Shown: in pieces, positions 7,975 through 16,743 of the stretch
Layout: the number at the start of each line of letters is the position of its first letter
Position numbering within the stretch: the first letter of the stretch is position 1
Assembly (NCBI GenBank): GCA_964639505.1
Contig: CAZXDL010000005.1
Coordinates: 1-63,587, forward strand
Reading direction: 5' to 3'
Source: CAZXDL01 sp964639505
Lineage (GTDB): Bacteria > Patescibacteriota > Saccharimonadia > Saccharimonadales > UBA4665
Length of the DNA: 63,587 bases
The notes under the pieces: model-generated
Database searches by the model: none
What the model saw: the letters and a program-made list of their open reading frames with translations, nothing else
Told to the model about the DNA's origin: nothing
Program-made: the position numbers and the translations under genes

Positions 7975-9582
7975 CTAGCCGACAACTCGGTATAGCTCAT
8001 CGAGTGTTGTTTCGCCGGCAATAACTTTGAGCATCCCGTCTTGCAACATCGTGCGCATGCCAGAATGTCGCGCTGCCTCTTCAATTGCTTGGCTGGTTAT
8101 CTTAACATCTGGGTTTTCGAGGAGTTGGCGAAGTGGTTCGCTCATCGTAAACTGCTCCCTGATTGCCAGTTGGCCAGTATAGCCATATGGGTTATCGTCG
8201 GAACTCCCCGGCTTATATAGCTGTAGTCCGTCTATGTTTGGCCTATCTATGCCTTCGGGCAAACTCTCAACTACCTGTCGAATTTTTTGGAGTTCTATCT
8301 CTGATGGGGTATACGGTTGCTTTAGATTATCGTCAAGCCGGCGGATCAATCTTTGAGCCATGACTAGTCTGATGGCGGAAATAAATAGTGGATTTTGACC
8401 AATTATGTCGGCAATACGTGTCAGCGCTGCCGCAGCAGAGCCGGCATGAAAGGTTGCCAGTACAAGATGCCCAGTAAGTGCGGCCTGAAGAGCTGTTTTT
8501 GCAGTGTCTAGGTCTCTAATCTCGCCAACCATGACAATGTCTGGGTCTAAGCGCAAAACGGCTCTTAGTTTATCAGCGAAGCTGTTATCATTGCCGCCTT
8601 CTTTGGAATGTACGGAGATTTGGGTGATCCCTGTAAACTGATACTCTACTGGGTCTTCTATGGTTATAATTTTGCGTTCGTCGGTGTTGAGGCTATTTAG
8701 CATCGAGTATAGCGTCGTTGTTTTACCAGAACCAGTCGGTCCGACAACCATCACTAAGCCGGTAGGTTTAGCGATAATATCATTAACAATGGCACGTTCT
8801 GACTCCGACAAACCAAGCTTATCTAAAGCGTACATGGATTGGTCCATATTAAACAGTCGCATAACTACATCCATGCCATTAATAGTCGGAACGGTTTCCA
8901 GCCGCACGTTAACATCTACGGTGTTGCCATCTGCCATAGAAATTTTTTGGGCTATATGACCCTGCTGAGCTTCTGTGGAATTGGTCGACACATTGCCTGC
9001 ACTAGCAATCGCAGCTATCAAAATCCGATATTTATCCTGTTTTAGCCGAGCAACAGGGTGTAAGACGCCGTCAATTCGGAGGCGTACCCTAACGTCGGTT
9101 TGAGCAGTTTCGATATGTATATCTGATGCGTTCAGTCGGTGGGCTTGGGCTACTAGATATGCCAACATGTCATCAGCCCTGACCTGATCAAGCAACACCG
9201 ATATTTGCCCAACGAGATCAGTTGTGTTTTCTTTATTGATTTCAATATCTTGATACACGACCTCTTTAGGTGGGTCGTAAAGCTTCATATAATCACGGTA
9301 GCCGACGTCTGAAATTATCGAAAAGCTAACTCGGTTGTCAGCGAAACGCTGTCTGAGAGCGGTCATGGTCTGTTGCGACGTCGAGGTTGTAATACCAAAT
9401 AGCAGATTATTATCGAATAAACGAATCGGAATAACTCTTAGCTTATACAGCTCCTCAACAGGCAGGATGTCTTTGTAAAGTGGTTTTTCTGTCAGCTGAG
9501 ACGTGTCCAAATAATCCATGCCCAATACGCGAGCACGCCGCAGAGTAGCCTGTTCTTCGTCCAATCGAGCGTCTTGACTCAT
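7975..9582 (-). CDS. pilB: Type IV pilus assembly/type II secretion ATPase (GspE/PilB family)
   Basis: This 535-residue secretion ATPase has an N-terminal MshEN-like region (about 1-125), then the N2 domain and a RecA-like core with the Walker A motif GPTGSGKTTTLYSML. The Asp box (IEDPVEYQ), the Walker B-type segment (DPDIVMVGEIRD) and the His box (TGHLVLATFHAG) follow. It would power pilin polymerisation at the inner membrane. The zinc-binding CxxC cluster seen in many PilB/GspE proteins is absent from the C-terminal part. A pilin-like protein is encoded at 23315-23920, but no other pilus genes are close by. The -10 TATACT (9597-9592) lies 9 nt before the ATG. The promoter is divergent from the SpoU methyltransferase gene. 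Confidence 0.93.
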   Translation of the reverse strand: MSQDARLDEEQATLRRARVLGMDYLDTSQLTEKPLYKDILPVEELYKLRVIPIRLFDNNLLFGITTSTSQQTMTALRQRFADNRVSFSIISDVGYRDYMKLYDPPKEVVYQDIEINKENTTDLVGQISVLLDQVRADDMLAYLVAQAHRLNASDIHIETAQTDVRVRLRIDGVLHPVARLKQDKYRILIAAIASAGNVSTNSTEAQQGHIAQKISMADGNTVDVNVRLETVPTINGMDVVMRLFNMDQSMYALDKLGLSESERAIVNDIIAKPTGLVMVVGPTGSGKTTTLYSMLNSLNTDERKIITIEDPVEYQFTGITQISVHSKEGGNDNSFADKLRAVLRLDPDIVMVGEIRDLDTAKTALQAALTGHLVLATFHAGSAAAALTRIADIIGQNPLFISAIRLVMAQRLIRRLDDNLKQPYTPSEIELQKIRQVVESLPEGIDRPNIDGLQLYKPGSSDDNPYGYTGQLAIREQFTMSEPLRQLLENPDVKITSQAIEEAARHSGMRTMLQDGMLKVIAGETTLDELYRVVG

Positions 9583-9632
9583 ATGTATTCAAGTATAAAG
9601 CATAAGCAAGGTGATGGGGTATAGTATTTGCC

Positions 9633-10124
9633 ATGAGGAACATTATTTTAATCGGGCATAACTTGCGCAGTAGTCATAATGTCGGATCTCTCATCAGGAC
9701 TGCAGAAGGGTTAGGTGTGGAAGATGTATTTCTAACAGGTTACAGCCCTTACCCTGCGCAAGCTAACGACGTAAGACTACCCCATTTGATCGCAAAAATT
9801 GACAACCAAATCTCTAAAACCGCCTTGGGTGCCGAGAAAAAACTTGGCACCCATGCAACAATCAAGCAGCTACTCGAGCAACTAAAACATCAGGGTTATA
9901 AAATAACCGCTGTAGAACAAGCCGCAAAATCCATTAAACTCCCTGACTATAAACCTCCCGATAAAGTCGCGCTGCTTGTCGGTCGCGAAGTCGAGGGCAT
10001 TGAGGCCGAAATTTTGGCTCAGTGTGATTCTATTATTGAGATACCAATGCTAGGCGACAAAGAATCGTTTAATGTTGTACAAGCGGCTGCCATGGCTTTA
10101 TATCACTGTAGATTTGCCAACTAG
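9633..10124 (+). CDS. SpoU/TrmH family RNA 2'-O-methyltransferase
   Basis: The 163-residue protein has the three SpoU (SPOUT) motifs. Motif 1 is LRSSHNVGSLIRTAEGLGV, with the conserved Asn-x-Gly-x-x-x-Arg. Motif 2 is LLVGREVEGIEAEIL and motif 3 is IPMLGDKESFNVVQAAAMALY. Such proteins bind S-adenosylmethionine in a trefoil knot and methylate ribose in tRNA or rRNA. It is the short form, lacking an N-terminal substrate-recognition domain, resembling TrmL in size, but the target nucleotide cannot be told from sequence. TATAGT at 9620-9625 lies 7 nt before the ATG, which predicts a leaderless message. Confidence 0.9.
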   Translation: MRNIILIGHNLRSSHNVGSLIRTAEGLGVEDVFLTGYSPYPAQANDVRLPHLIAKIDNQISKTALGAEKKLGTHATIKQLLEQLKHQGYKITAVEQAAKSIKLPDYKPPDKVALLVGREVEGIEAEILAQCDSIIEIPMLGDKESFNVVQAAAMALYHCRFAN

Positions 10125-10164
10125 ACGCTTATGTTATAATTAAGCAAGTTTCAGAAAGATAAAA

Positions 10165-10590
10165 ATGGCTATAGCATCCCGACCAAAACCCAAGGTTCAG
10201 CACAAAAAGCGTAAGGCGCAACACCATACTCATACAACAGCGTACTTAAAGCCGTACTGGCCTTATTTACCAATGCTGGCAATTGTCGGTCTTGGCGTGC
10301 TGATCAACAACCATTGGCCAGAAAGCCTAACTAATATGAGCTACTCTATTGCACCTTCTGCCAGCTCAGTAACACGTATTCAAGCTATAACAGCAGATCA
10401 AAATGGGTGGGCTTTAATCGTAGTTATTGCTATTACTGGAGTAGCTGCGTCTATATTCGTTTTACAGCATTGGTTTCGCATCAAACGATTGCTCAATCGA
10501 GGCGAGAAATTTATAGCAACCCATCCGATTTTAGATATTGCGTTAGTGGCAATCTGCACGGCTGGCTTTGTTTTGACTCGCTCGAGCTAA
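10165..10590 (+). CDS. Hypothetical membrane protein, 141 aa
   Basis: No family is recognised. A very basic, His/Lys-rich N-terminus (about 1-25) precedes a hydrophobic helix at about 30-50. A polar loop of ~35 residues follows, then helices at about 75-98 and 118-138. A positively charged segment between the last two (RIKRLLNRGEK) suggests it is cytoplasmic, giving an N-in, C-out or similar three-helix topology. The promoter has TATAAT at 10135-10140, and a leader of about 18 nt with weak AGAAAG precedes the ATG. It follows the SpoU gene on the same strand and is convergent with dnaE, with stops 3 bp apart. Confidence 0.7.
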   Translation: MAIASRPKPKVQHKKRKAQHHTHTTAYLKPYWPYLPMLAIVGLGVLINNHWPESLTNMSYSIAPSASSVTRIQAITADQNGWALIVVIAITGVAASIFVLQHWFRIKRLLNRGEKFIATHPILDIALVAICTAGFVLTRSS

Positions 10591-10593
10591 ATT

Positions 10594-13500
10594 TTATTTT
10601 ATAACTAAATTGTCGACGCCAACTAGCTTTTCAAGCAAATTTAGGCCTTCGCTTTCTCGGTCAATGCCACCGGGTAGTTTAATTGCTTGCTTACCGCTGG
10701 CTTCACCAAGTACTAAAACAACTTCAGTGTTGCCTTTATGGGAATCAAGTGTTTGTTTTAATGTGAGCAGCACGCTTTCGTCGTTAGTGGATGACAAACG
10801 TATGTATATACGTTGGCTAGCTTCAGAGGCTCGATTTGCTTTAGCTTGCGGAGTTTTTGGCACTTTTGACTGTCGAGGTTTTGGGACCTTAGGTTTTTTG
10901 CCAGTTGCTTGATATGCCGTCGCTTGTTCGATTGTGATTTCTCTTGCGTCATCGACCATTACTTTGACTTCTCCGGAAGCTTCACCGTTTTTATCCCGCG
11001 CGTTCACTTTGCCCCTGATTAAAACGACCCGATCAAGCACCCATAAGCCCAAGGTTTGCTGATAGCTATTCGGAAACAAAATTGCTTCGGTTTCGCCGGT
11101 AAGGTCTTCAAGCTTAACGAATGCCATTTTTTGGCCATTTTTAGTTGTTATTTCCCTAACGTCTGTAATTGCTCCACCTATATTAACTGCTTTATTGTCA
11201 TGTTCTGCCGTTATAGAGTTAAGCGGTACAGTCTGCTCACTCAAGATCGTTTCAAACAGCTCGAGTGGGTGTTGACTTAGGTATAAACCTAGTAATTCTC
11301 TTTCCCATAAAAGCTGCTCGCGAGTATCAACTGGCTGCGCGGGCTCCTGGAGCTCAAGTGTAGGATGAGCCGATTCAACATCGTCGCTGTTACCAAATAT
11401 GTCCGTCTGACCGCTGATCGCCTGTCGTTGGATGCGCTGTGCATATGCCAAAAGCGAGTCCAAATTGTGAAGCAGAACATTTCTCTTTCCGAATCTTTCA
11501 AACGCACCAGCCTTTATCAGGCTCTCCATTGTTTTGCGATTAACAACTTTGCCACTAACACGAGACAGAAAATCTTCAAGGCTGTTAAATTCACCCTCGT
11601 TTCTAGCTTGAAGTATTTCTTCTACCGCGCCAGTACCGACATTTTTAATCGCGGCCATGCCGAATCGTATTTGATTTGTTTCTGGCACTACCGCGAATTC
11701 AACAAATGACTCGTTTACATCTGGTGGCAAGACCGTTATGCCCATATGTTTACACTCGACAATTTCAATCGCTAAACGGTCGGTATTATCAAAGTCACTT
11801 GTCATTAGCGCGGCCATAAATGCTGAAGGATAATGCGCTTTTAGATAGGCAGTCTGGTAAGCAATCGTTGCATAACAAGCCGAGTGCACTTTATTAAAGC
11901 AGTAGTCGGCGAATGCTTCCAACTGAGCCCAGAACTTCTCAGCGAAGTCGCGCTTAACTTTGCTGTGCTCGATCATGCCTTCGATGAAAGCAGTTTGCAT
12001 CTTGGCCATCGTTTCGCGTTGCTTTTTGCCGATTGCTTTACGCAATGTGTCGGCTTGCCCGCCAGTAAAGCCACACATATCTTTACTGATCTGCATAAAT
12101 TGCTCTTGATAAACCAGCACCCCGTAGGTGTTTTCGAGCGCCGCCTTGAAGCCGGGATGATCAAAAACCACCTTTTTACGACCGTGTTTACGATCAATGA
12201 AATCATCAATAAATTGCATTGGACCTGGTCGATAAAGTGCGTTCATAGCGATTAGGTCATCGAATTCAGTCGGTTTTAGCTCTTTGAGGTAGCGTTTCAT
12301 GCCGGCGGATTCAAACTGGAAAACTCCCGTAGTATCGCCTCGTTGGAAAAGTTCTAGGGTTTTTTGGTCATCAAGGGGGACGTTATTGATATCTATCTCA
12401 ACGTCATATACACGTTTGATAATGCGAAGTGCGTTGTTGATAATAGTAAGGTTTGAGAGTCCTAAAAAGTCCATTTTTAGAAGTCCAAGTTGCTCGATTG
12501 GCCCCATCGAATACTGAGTCGCGACAACGCCCTTTTGTGCCAGTTCAAGTGGTGTGTAGTAAACAATATCTTCGGGTGCAATTACAACACCAGCCGCATG
12601 TACACCGTGCGACCGAATCGTCCCCTCAAGCTGTATAGCCAAGTCAAAAACGGTTTTAGCAGTCGGGTTTGTTTCATACTCGCGCTTGAGATCTTGGTCG
12701 TTTTTTAGGGAAGTTTTAAGTGGAATGTGCCTACCCTGCACCGGTGGCGGTATCATTTTTGCTAAGCGGTCGGCCTCGATGTATGGCACCTGAAGTACTC
12801 TAGAAACATCTCTAACGGCATTGCGAGCCGCCATACGACCGAACGTAACGATGTTAGCTACTCTGTCTTTGCCGTACTTTTCAATGCAGTATTGGATAAC
12901 CTCTTCGCGCCGTGTGTCTTGAATGTCAATATCGACATCCGGCATACTGATACGATCGGGGTTAAGAAATCGCTCAAAGAGCAAATCATAAGCCAAGGGA
13001 TCAATTTCGGTGATTCTAAGCGCGTAGGCAATGATTGAACTGGCGGCGCTTCCGCGACCAGGACCAAACACAATCCCCTGATTTTTTCCCCATTTCATAA
13101 AATCAGCGATGATCAAGAAATAGCCATTAAACCCCATGTGACCGATTACGCTTAGTTCATATTCGGCGCGCTCTACCACATGCTCTGGCAATGTTTTTTT
13201 AGCCTCAGCGATTGACAGGTTACTGGTTTCGTCTTCAGACATACCTCCGTAGCGCCATGCCAAACCTCTATACAACGACTTCTCTAGGTATGACCTTTCA
13301 GTCTCGCCTTTAGGCACCGGAAATTTAGGAATTAGTATTTTACCTAACTCAATCGATAAATCACAGCTGTCGGCAATTTTTCTTGAATTTGTAATAAAAT
13401 CGGGGTGATCTTTGCCCCAGCGGTCGATTAAATCTTGCGGTTTATTTACATGCAGGTCAAATTCTTTTAGGCTCATGCGTTTCTCATCGGCAAGATAGGA

Positions 13501-14226
13501 GTTAGTCTGGACGCAAAGCAAAATTTCGTGAGCTTCTTGGTCCTCATGTTTAAGATAATGTGCATCGCATGTAACAACACACGGAATCTTAAGTTCTTTG
13601 CTCAACTTGATTAGCTGCTCATTAATCCCTTTTTGAACTGGCCAATGATTTGGGTGATCTGGATGACCGTGATCCTGGATCTCAAAATAATAACGGTCGC
13701 CGAACGCTTTTTTGTACCACTTAGCAATTTCTTTGGCCTGCGCATATTGGCCTTGTCGTAGTGCATCGCCAATTTCACCGCTGGCACAGCCGCTGAGACA
13801 AATCAGGCCTTCGTTATGTTTGGCTAACAACTCTTTGTCGATGCGTGGTTTGTAATAAAAACCCTCGAGATTAGCAATTGTCGATAACGCCATCAGATTT
13901 TGGTATCCAGCTTGATTGGTTGCTAGCAGGATAAGATGTGAGTTTGGCTTGTCTTTACCTGGCTCCTTGTCATAAAGAGTCCTAGCAGCTATATAAGCCT
14001 CCATACCGATAATAGGTTTTATGCCGGCTGAATTGGCTTCCTTGTAAAATTCAATCGCACCGCTCAGGGTACCGTGATCTGTTATTGCTACGGCCTGCAT
14101 GCCGCTATCTTTGACATACTCAATCAGCTCGGGAACTTTTGTGAGGCCATCGAGTAAACTGTACTGCGTATGATTATGGAGATGCACATAATCACTGGCA
14201 GTTAAGGCTGCAGCTTGCTTGGTCAA
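10594..14226 (-). CDS. dnaE: DNA polymerase III alpha subunit (DnaE)
   Basis: The replicative polymerase catalytic subunit, 1210 residues, of DnaE1-type length. The N-terminal PHP domain begins at HLHNHTQYSLLDG. The palm contains GPGRGSAASS and the catalytic Asp pair in MPDVDIDIQD (Met428, Asp430, Asp432). The finger region, a helix-hairpin-helix-type segment, an OB fold (VNIGGAITDVREI) and a short C-terminal domain follow. A basic linker lies at about 1110-1140 (KKPKVPKPRQSKVPK). The start is TTG: the first codon reads TTG-ACC-AAG with AAAAGGGG upstream, and no in-frame ATG precedes conserved residues. TATAAT with an extended TGC sits at 14266-14261, giving a leader of about 28 nt with a Shine-Dalgarno, unlike the leaderless neighbours. 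Confidence 0.97.
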   Translation of the reverse strand: MTKQAAALTASDYVHLHNHTQYSLLDGLTKVPELIEYVKDSGMQAVAITDHGTLSGAIEFYKEANSAGIKPIIGMEAYIAARTLYDKEPGKDKPNSHLILLATNQAGYQNLMALSTIANLEGFYYKPRIDKELLAKHNEGLICLSGCASGEIGDALRQGQYAQAKEIAKWYKKAFGDRYYFEIQDHGHPDHPNHWPVQKGINEQLIKLSKELKIPCVVTCDAHYLKHEDQEAHEILLCVQTNSYLADEKRMSLKEFDLHVNKPQDLIDRWGKDHPDFITNSRKIADSCDLSIELGKILIPKFPVPKGETERSYLEKSLYRGLAWRYGGMSEDETSNLSIAEAKKTLPEHVVERAEYELSVIGHMGFNGYFLIIADFMKWGKNQGIVFGPGRGSAASSIIAYALRITEIDPLAYDLLFERFLNPDRISMPDVDIDIQDTRREEVIQYCIEKYGKDRVANIVTFGRMAARNAVRDVSRVLQVPYIEADRLAKMIPPPVQGRHIPLKTSLKNDQDLKREYETNPTAKTVFDLAIQLEGTIRSHGVHAAGVVIAPEDIVYYTPLELAQKGVVATQYSMGPIEQLGLLKMDFLGLSNLTIINNALRIIKRVYDVEIDINNVPLDDQKTLELFQRGDTTGVFQFESAGMKRYLKELKPTEFDDLIAMNALYRPGPMQFIDDFIDRKHGRKKVVFDHPGFKAALENTYGVLVYQEQFMQISKDMCGFTGGQADTLRKAIGKKQRETMAKMQTAFIEGMIEHSKVKRDFAEKFWAQLEAFADYCFNKVHSACYATIAYQTAYLKAHYPSAFMAALMTSDFDNTDRLAIEIVECKHMGITVLPPDVNESFVEFAVVPETNQIRFGMAAIKNVGTGAVEEILQARNEGEFNSLEDFLSRVSGKVVNRKTMESLIKAGAFERFGKRNVLLHNLDSLLAYAQRIQRQAISGQTDIFGNSDDVESAHPTLELQEPAQPVDTREQLLWERELLGLYLSQHPLELFETILSEQTVPLNSITAEHDNKAVNIGGAITDVREITTKNGQKMAFVKLEDLTGETEAILFPNSYQQTLGLWVLDRVVLIRGKVNARDKNGEASGEVKVMVDDAREITIEQATAYQATGKKPKVPKPRQSKVPKTPQAKANRASEASQRIYIRLSSTNDESVLLTLKQTLDSHKGNTEVVLVLGEASGKQAIKLPGGIDRESEGLNLLEKLVGVDNLVIK

Positions 14227-14290
14227 AATACCCCTTTTAACACCTTAGTTTATGTACTAAATTATAGCAGAAATCCTAAGGGCTTTGGGA

Positions 14291-14716
14291 CTATTTCTTG
14301 AGGTAGTTTCGTAGATTCTTTAAAGAGGTGTTGGCTTGTTTGATTGCCTTATTGAGGTCTTGGTCATCGGCTTCGCCTTCGTGAATAGCACTTAAAACCT
14401 GCCTGGCTTTCTCTTTTGCGTCTTTGGCTTTAACGACAAGCTCTTTAAGCTCCGCCTGCGCTTTGGCAGAAGCTTTTTTGGTTGCCACAGCGGCGTCTTT
14501 GATGGCTTTGTCGAGATCAGTATGAAGTTTTTTTAACTCTTTTTCGGCTCTTGCAATGCTTTTATCGGCTGCGTTTTTAATGTCTGCCCGAGTGTCTTTA
14601 CCGCTTTTTGGCGCGGTAAGAATACCGGCGAGATAACCGGCAGTTGCGGCAACAGTGCTGCCGATTGCAAGGCGCTTCATATTCCGGCGGCGGCGGGCTC
14701 GGCTCTCAAAAATCAT
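14291..14716 (-). CDS. YtxH-like membrane-associated protein
   Basis: The 141-residue product starts with a basic stretch (RARRRRNMKR) and one short hydrophobic helix (about 18-33). The YtxH hallmark GYLAGILTAPKSGKDTRADIK follows. The remainder is a Lys/Ala/Glu-rich amphipathic helix or coiled coil. YtxH-type proteins are small envelope or stress-associated proteins without a known enzymatic function. Its ATG overlaps the stop of the upstream 83-residue membrane protein by 4 bp, so the pair is probably co-translated. Confidence 0.8.
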   Translation of the reverse strand: MIFESRARRRRNMKRLAIGSTVAATAGYLAGILTAPKSGKDTRADIKNAADKSIARAEKELKKLHTDLDKAIKDAAVATKKASAKAQAELKELVVKAKDAKEKARQVLSAIHEGEADDQDLNKAIKQANTSLKNLRNYLKK

Positions 14717-14964
14717 TTTTTGCTCCTATTGCTCATCTTTATAACATTATTGATTAGCTTAAAAAATGCCATTTTACCTGATGTATCACGAAGGACTTCT
14801 GCCGCTGCTTCAACCGAGTCGACAACTTCTTCAGCCTTGGCAGATACACGTCTTAAGCTACTAACCAGCTTGATCATGCCAGCCACAAAAACAATACAAA
14901 GCGTAAAGAATATGCTGAGAAGCACTATGAGAATGATGACCAATACTTCGTCTGTTGTGCTCAT
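14713..14964 (-). CDS. Small single-pass membrane protein, DUF948-like
   Basis: An 83-residue protein with a hydrophobic helix at about 7-31 and a heptad-like amphipathic tail (VSSLRRVSAKAEEVVDSVEAAAEVL). This matches the general layout of DUF948 proteins, which frequently precede YtxH genes in Firmicutes. That context supports the call, though the sequence similarity is weak. TATAAT at 14976-14971 lies 6 nt before the ATG, so the message is probably leaderless. Confidence 0.65.
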   Translation of the reverse strand: MSTTDEVLVIILIVLLSIFFTLCIVFVAGMIKLVSSLRRVSAKAEEVVDSVEAAAEVLRDTSGKMAFFKLINNVIKMSNRSKK

Positions 14965-14991
14965 AAAGATATTATATAACGTAGTAGCAAA

Positions 14992-15882
14992 TTAACCTAA
15001 TTTGTCTCGCAAATATTTAGCTAAATCTGGGCCGATGTCTTGGCGCTCGAGCGCAAAGTCAAAGACTGTTTTTAAGTACTCAAGTGGGTTTCCGGTGTCG
15101 TAATAAGTGCCGTTTTGGATCTCGCAGCCCCAGATCTTATGACCATCTTTGATCATTTCCTGCATTGCTTCCTGAATCATAAACTCTGTTTCGCCAGTGT
15201 ATGTTTCCATCTGCTTTTGCAAATATTCGATAATTTCGGGCTCAAAGACATATCCACTGACCGATGCTAAATCTGATGGCGCATTTTCGCGGCCCGGTTT
15301 TTCAACAATAGTAGTCATATCGACCAGACCGGGACTAATTTCCTCTCCTGCGATATAACCGTAGCGCTTATAGTCTTCGTCGCCATCTCGCTGGATCGCT
15401 GTGATAACTGATCCGCCTTTTTCTTTTTGGACGTCTAACATTTGAGTGAAACGACTTGGCTTGGCTGATACGAAATCATCTGCAAAGGTATAAATAAATG
15501 GCTCATTTCCAATTAAATGTGCCGCATTTAGAATTGGTGTGCCCGTACCATAGGGGCCTTTTTGGCGAATATAGGCAAAATTTGCCAGCCCTGAAATACG
15601 AGAAGTAGCTTCAAGAATCTCTTTTTTGCCAGCCTGTTCAAGGTTTGCTTTTAAATCTGCGCTGATGTGATCAAAATGGTCCTCAATTGTGCGTTTGTGA
15701 TAACCAGTTACCATAACAATATCAGTTATGCCGGCTTCGGCCAGCTCTTCGACTATCTGTTGAATAATTGGCTTATCGACCAATGGAAGCATTTCTTTAG
15801 GCATAGCCTTTGTCTGAGGCAAGAAACGCGTACCGAATCCGGCGGCGGCGATAACGGCTTTGCGAACAGGTTGGTTGGACAT
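14992..15882 (-). CDS. galU: UTP-glucose-1-phosphate uridylyltransferase
   Basis: A nucleotidyltransferase of about 296 residues. It has the sugar-nucleotide loop AAGFGTRFLPQTKAMPKEMLP, then PIIQQIVEELAEAGI, FVYTFADDF-type Asp motifs (FIYTFADDFV), VEKPG and a C-terminal helix. It makes UDP-glucose from UTP and glucose-1-phosphate for cell-surface glycans. A longer open frame extends to 15933, but I choose ATG 15882 because the preceding residues are not conserved. TACAAT with an extended TGA (15895-15890) is exactly 7 nt upstream. It is divergent from the HD-type gene at 15961. Confidence 0.95.
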   Translation of the reverse strand: MSNQPVRKAVIAAAGFGTRFLPQTKAMPKEMLPLVDKPIIQQIVEELAEAGITDIVMVTGYHKRTIEDHFDHISADLKANLEQAGKKEILEATSRISGLANFAYIRQKGPYGTGTPILNAAHLIGNEPFIYTFADDFVSAKPSRFTQMLDVQKEKGGSVITAIQRDGDEDYKRYGYIAGEEISPGLVDMTTIVEKPGRENAPSDLASVSGYVFEPEIIEYLQKQMETYTGETEFMIQEAMQEMIKDGHKIWGCEIQNGTYYDTGNPLEYLKTVFDFALERQDIGPDLAKYLRDKLG

Positions 15883-15922
15883 TAATAAGATTGTATCACG
15901 CCAACCAGGCATTAAATAATAC

Positions 15923-15950
15923 TTGTAATACAATGTTTTTAGAGTATAAT
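15923..15950 (+). promoter_or_regulatory. Promoter of the 15961 gene
   Basis: TTGTAA at 15923-15928, a 16-nt spacer and a perfect TATAAT at 15945-15950. The predicted start point leaves at most about 4 nt before the ATG at 15961, so the mRNA is nearly or fully leaderless. Confidence 0.65.
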
Positions 15951-15960
15951 CAATGCCAAT

Positions 15961-16743
15961 ATGTCCTCACCAGAATTATGGAATAACCAGGCTGTAATTA
16001 ATCGAATTGCAGCACCCTGGTACAACATCGCCGCTTTGAGACCTGACTTAGGTCTTGAGCCCGGTTTTGAGTTGCCGGTACATAATCAAGCTCATGGGAT
16101 CGGTACAGGTGAGGAAGCGCTAGAAATTGCCGCGAACGCCGCTAAACACGGTGTTACAGATATTGAGACGGATATACTCCGAGCAATGGGCAGTCTGCAC
16201 GATGCTGGCTTTGCACTGCGCCCAATGATCGATCATAATTTCTCTAGTAAAGAATTATGCTCCTCTGATATTGCCAGAAAATCACTGCCTACAATAGCAA
16301 TGCCAGCCTCAAAAGTAGATCTAACGTGTGCAGGCATAGAGAGTACTGCAGCAGGCGTGAAATGTACTACCAATACCGCAAGATGTTTTCGTCAGGCAGA
16401 TCTAAAAAATGTTCGCGGGGATGCAATTAGTTTCTTGAATGTGACCTACAGACTATTTAGAGAGAAACAAATACTAGAGGGAAAGCGACCGACACTAATA
16501 ACAACCAACTTTGCCCAATTTATGCGCGAATTTGTCGAATTTGGTGGGATCAGCCACGAAATACTATCAACCTACCTAGAAGAAGACATAAGTCTTGGAG
16601 ATTTTGACCGAGATGCAAACGGTCGTAGTCTTTTTGCGGTCGAGGCAGCAAAAAATGTTGATTTGTTAGTTCCTAAACGTTTAAAGGAAATACTGCCGAA
16701 TATGCTAGGAAGAATTGTCGACTATCAGCCAGTTGGGGTCTAG
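15961..16743 (+). CDS. Hypothetical protein with HD-superfamily-like motif, 260 aa
   Basis: The N-terminal half shows a pattern of HD-domain phosphohydrolases: His41 and His45 (VHNQAHGIGTGEEALEIA), then Leu-His80-Asp81 (GSLHDAGFA) in a helical context. In HD enzymes the H...HD residues bind metal and hydrolyse phosphate esters, often of nucleotides. A conserved distal Asp cannot be fixed; DFDRDANGR near the C-terminus is a candidate. The remainder matches nothing I recognise, so substrate and role are unknown and the HD call is tentative. The gene is divergent from galU, and its stop directly abuts the gatB stop. Confidence 0.6.
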   Translation: MSSPELWNNQAVINRIAAPWYNIAALRPDLGLEPGFELPVHNQAHGIGTGEEALEIAANAAKHGVTDIETDILRAMGSLHDAGFALRPMIDHNFSSKELCSSDIARKSLPTIAMPASKVDLTCAGIESTAAGVKCTTNTARCFRQADLKNVRGDAISFLNVTYRLFREKQILEGKRPTLITTNFAQFMREFVEFGGISHEILSTYLEEDISLGDFDRDANGRSLFAVEAAKNVDLLVPKRLKEILPNMLGRIVDYQPVGV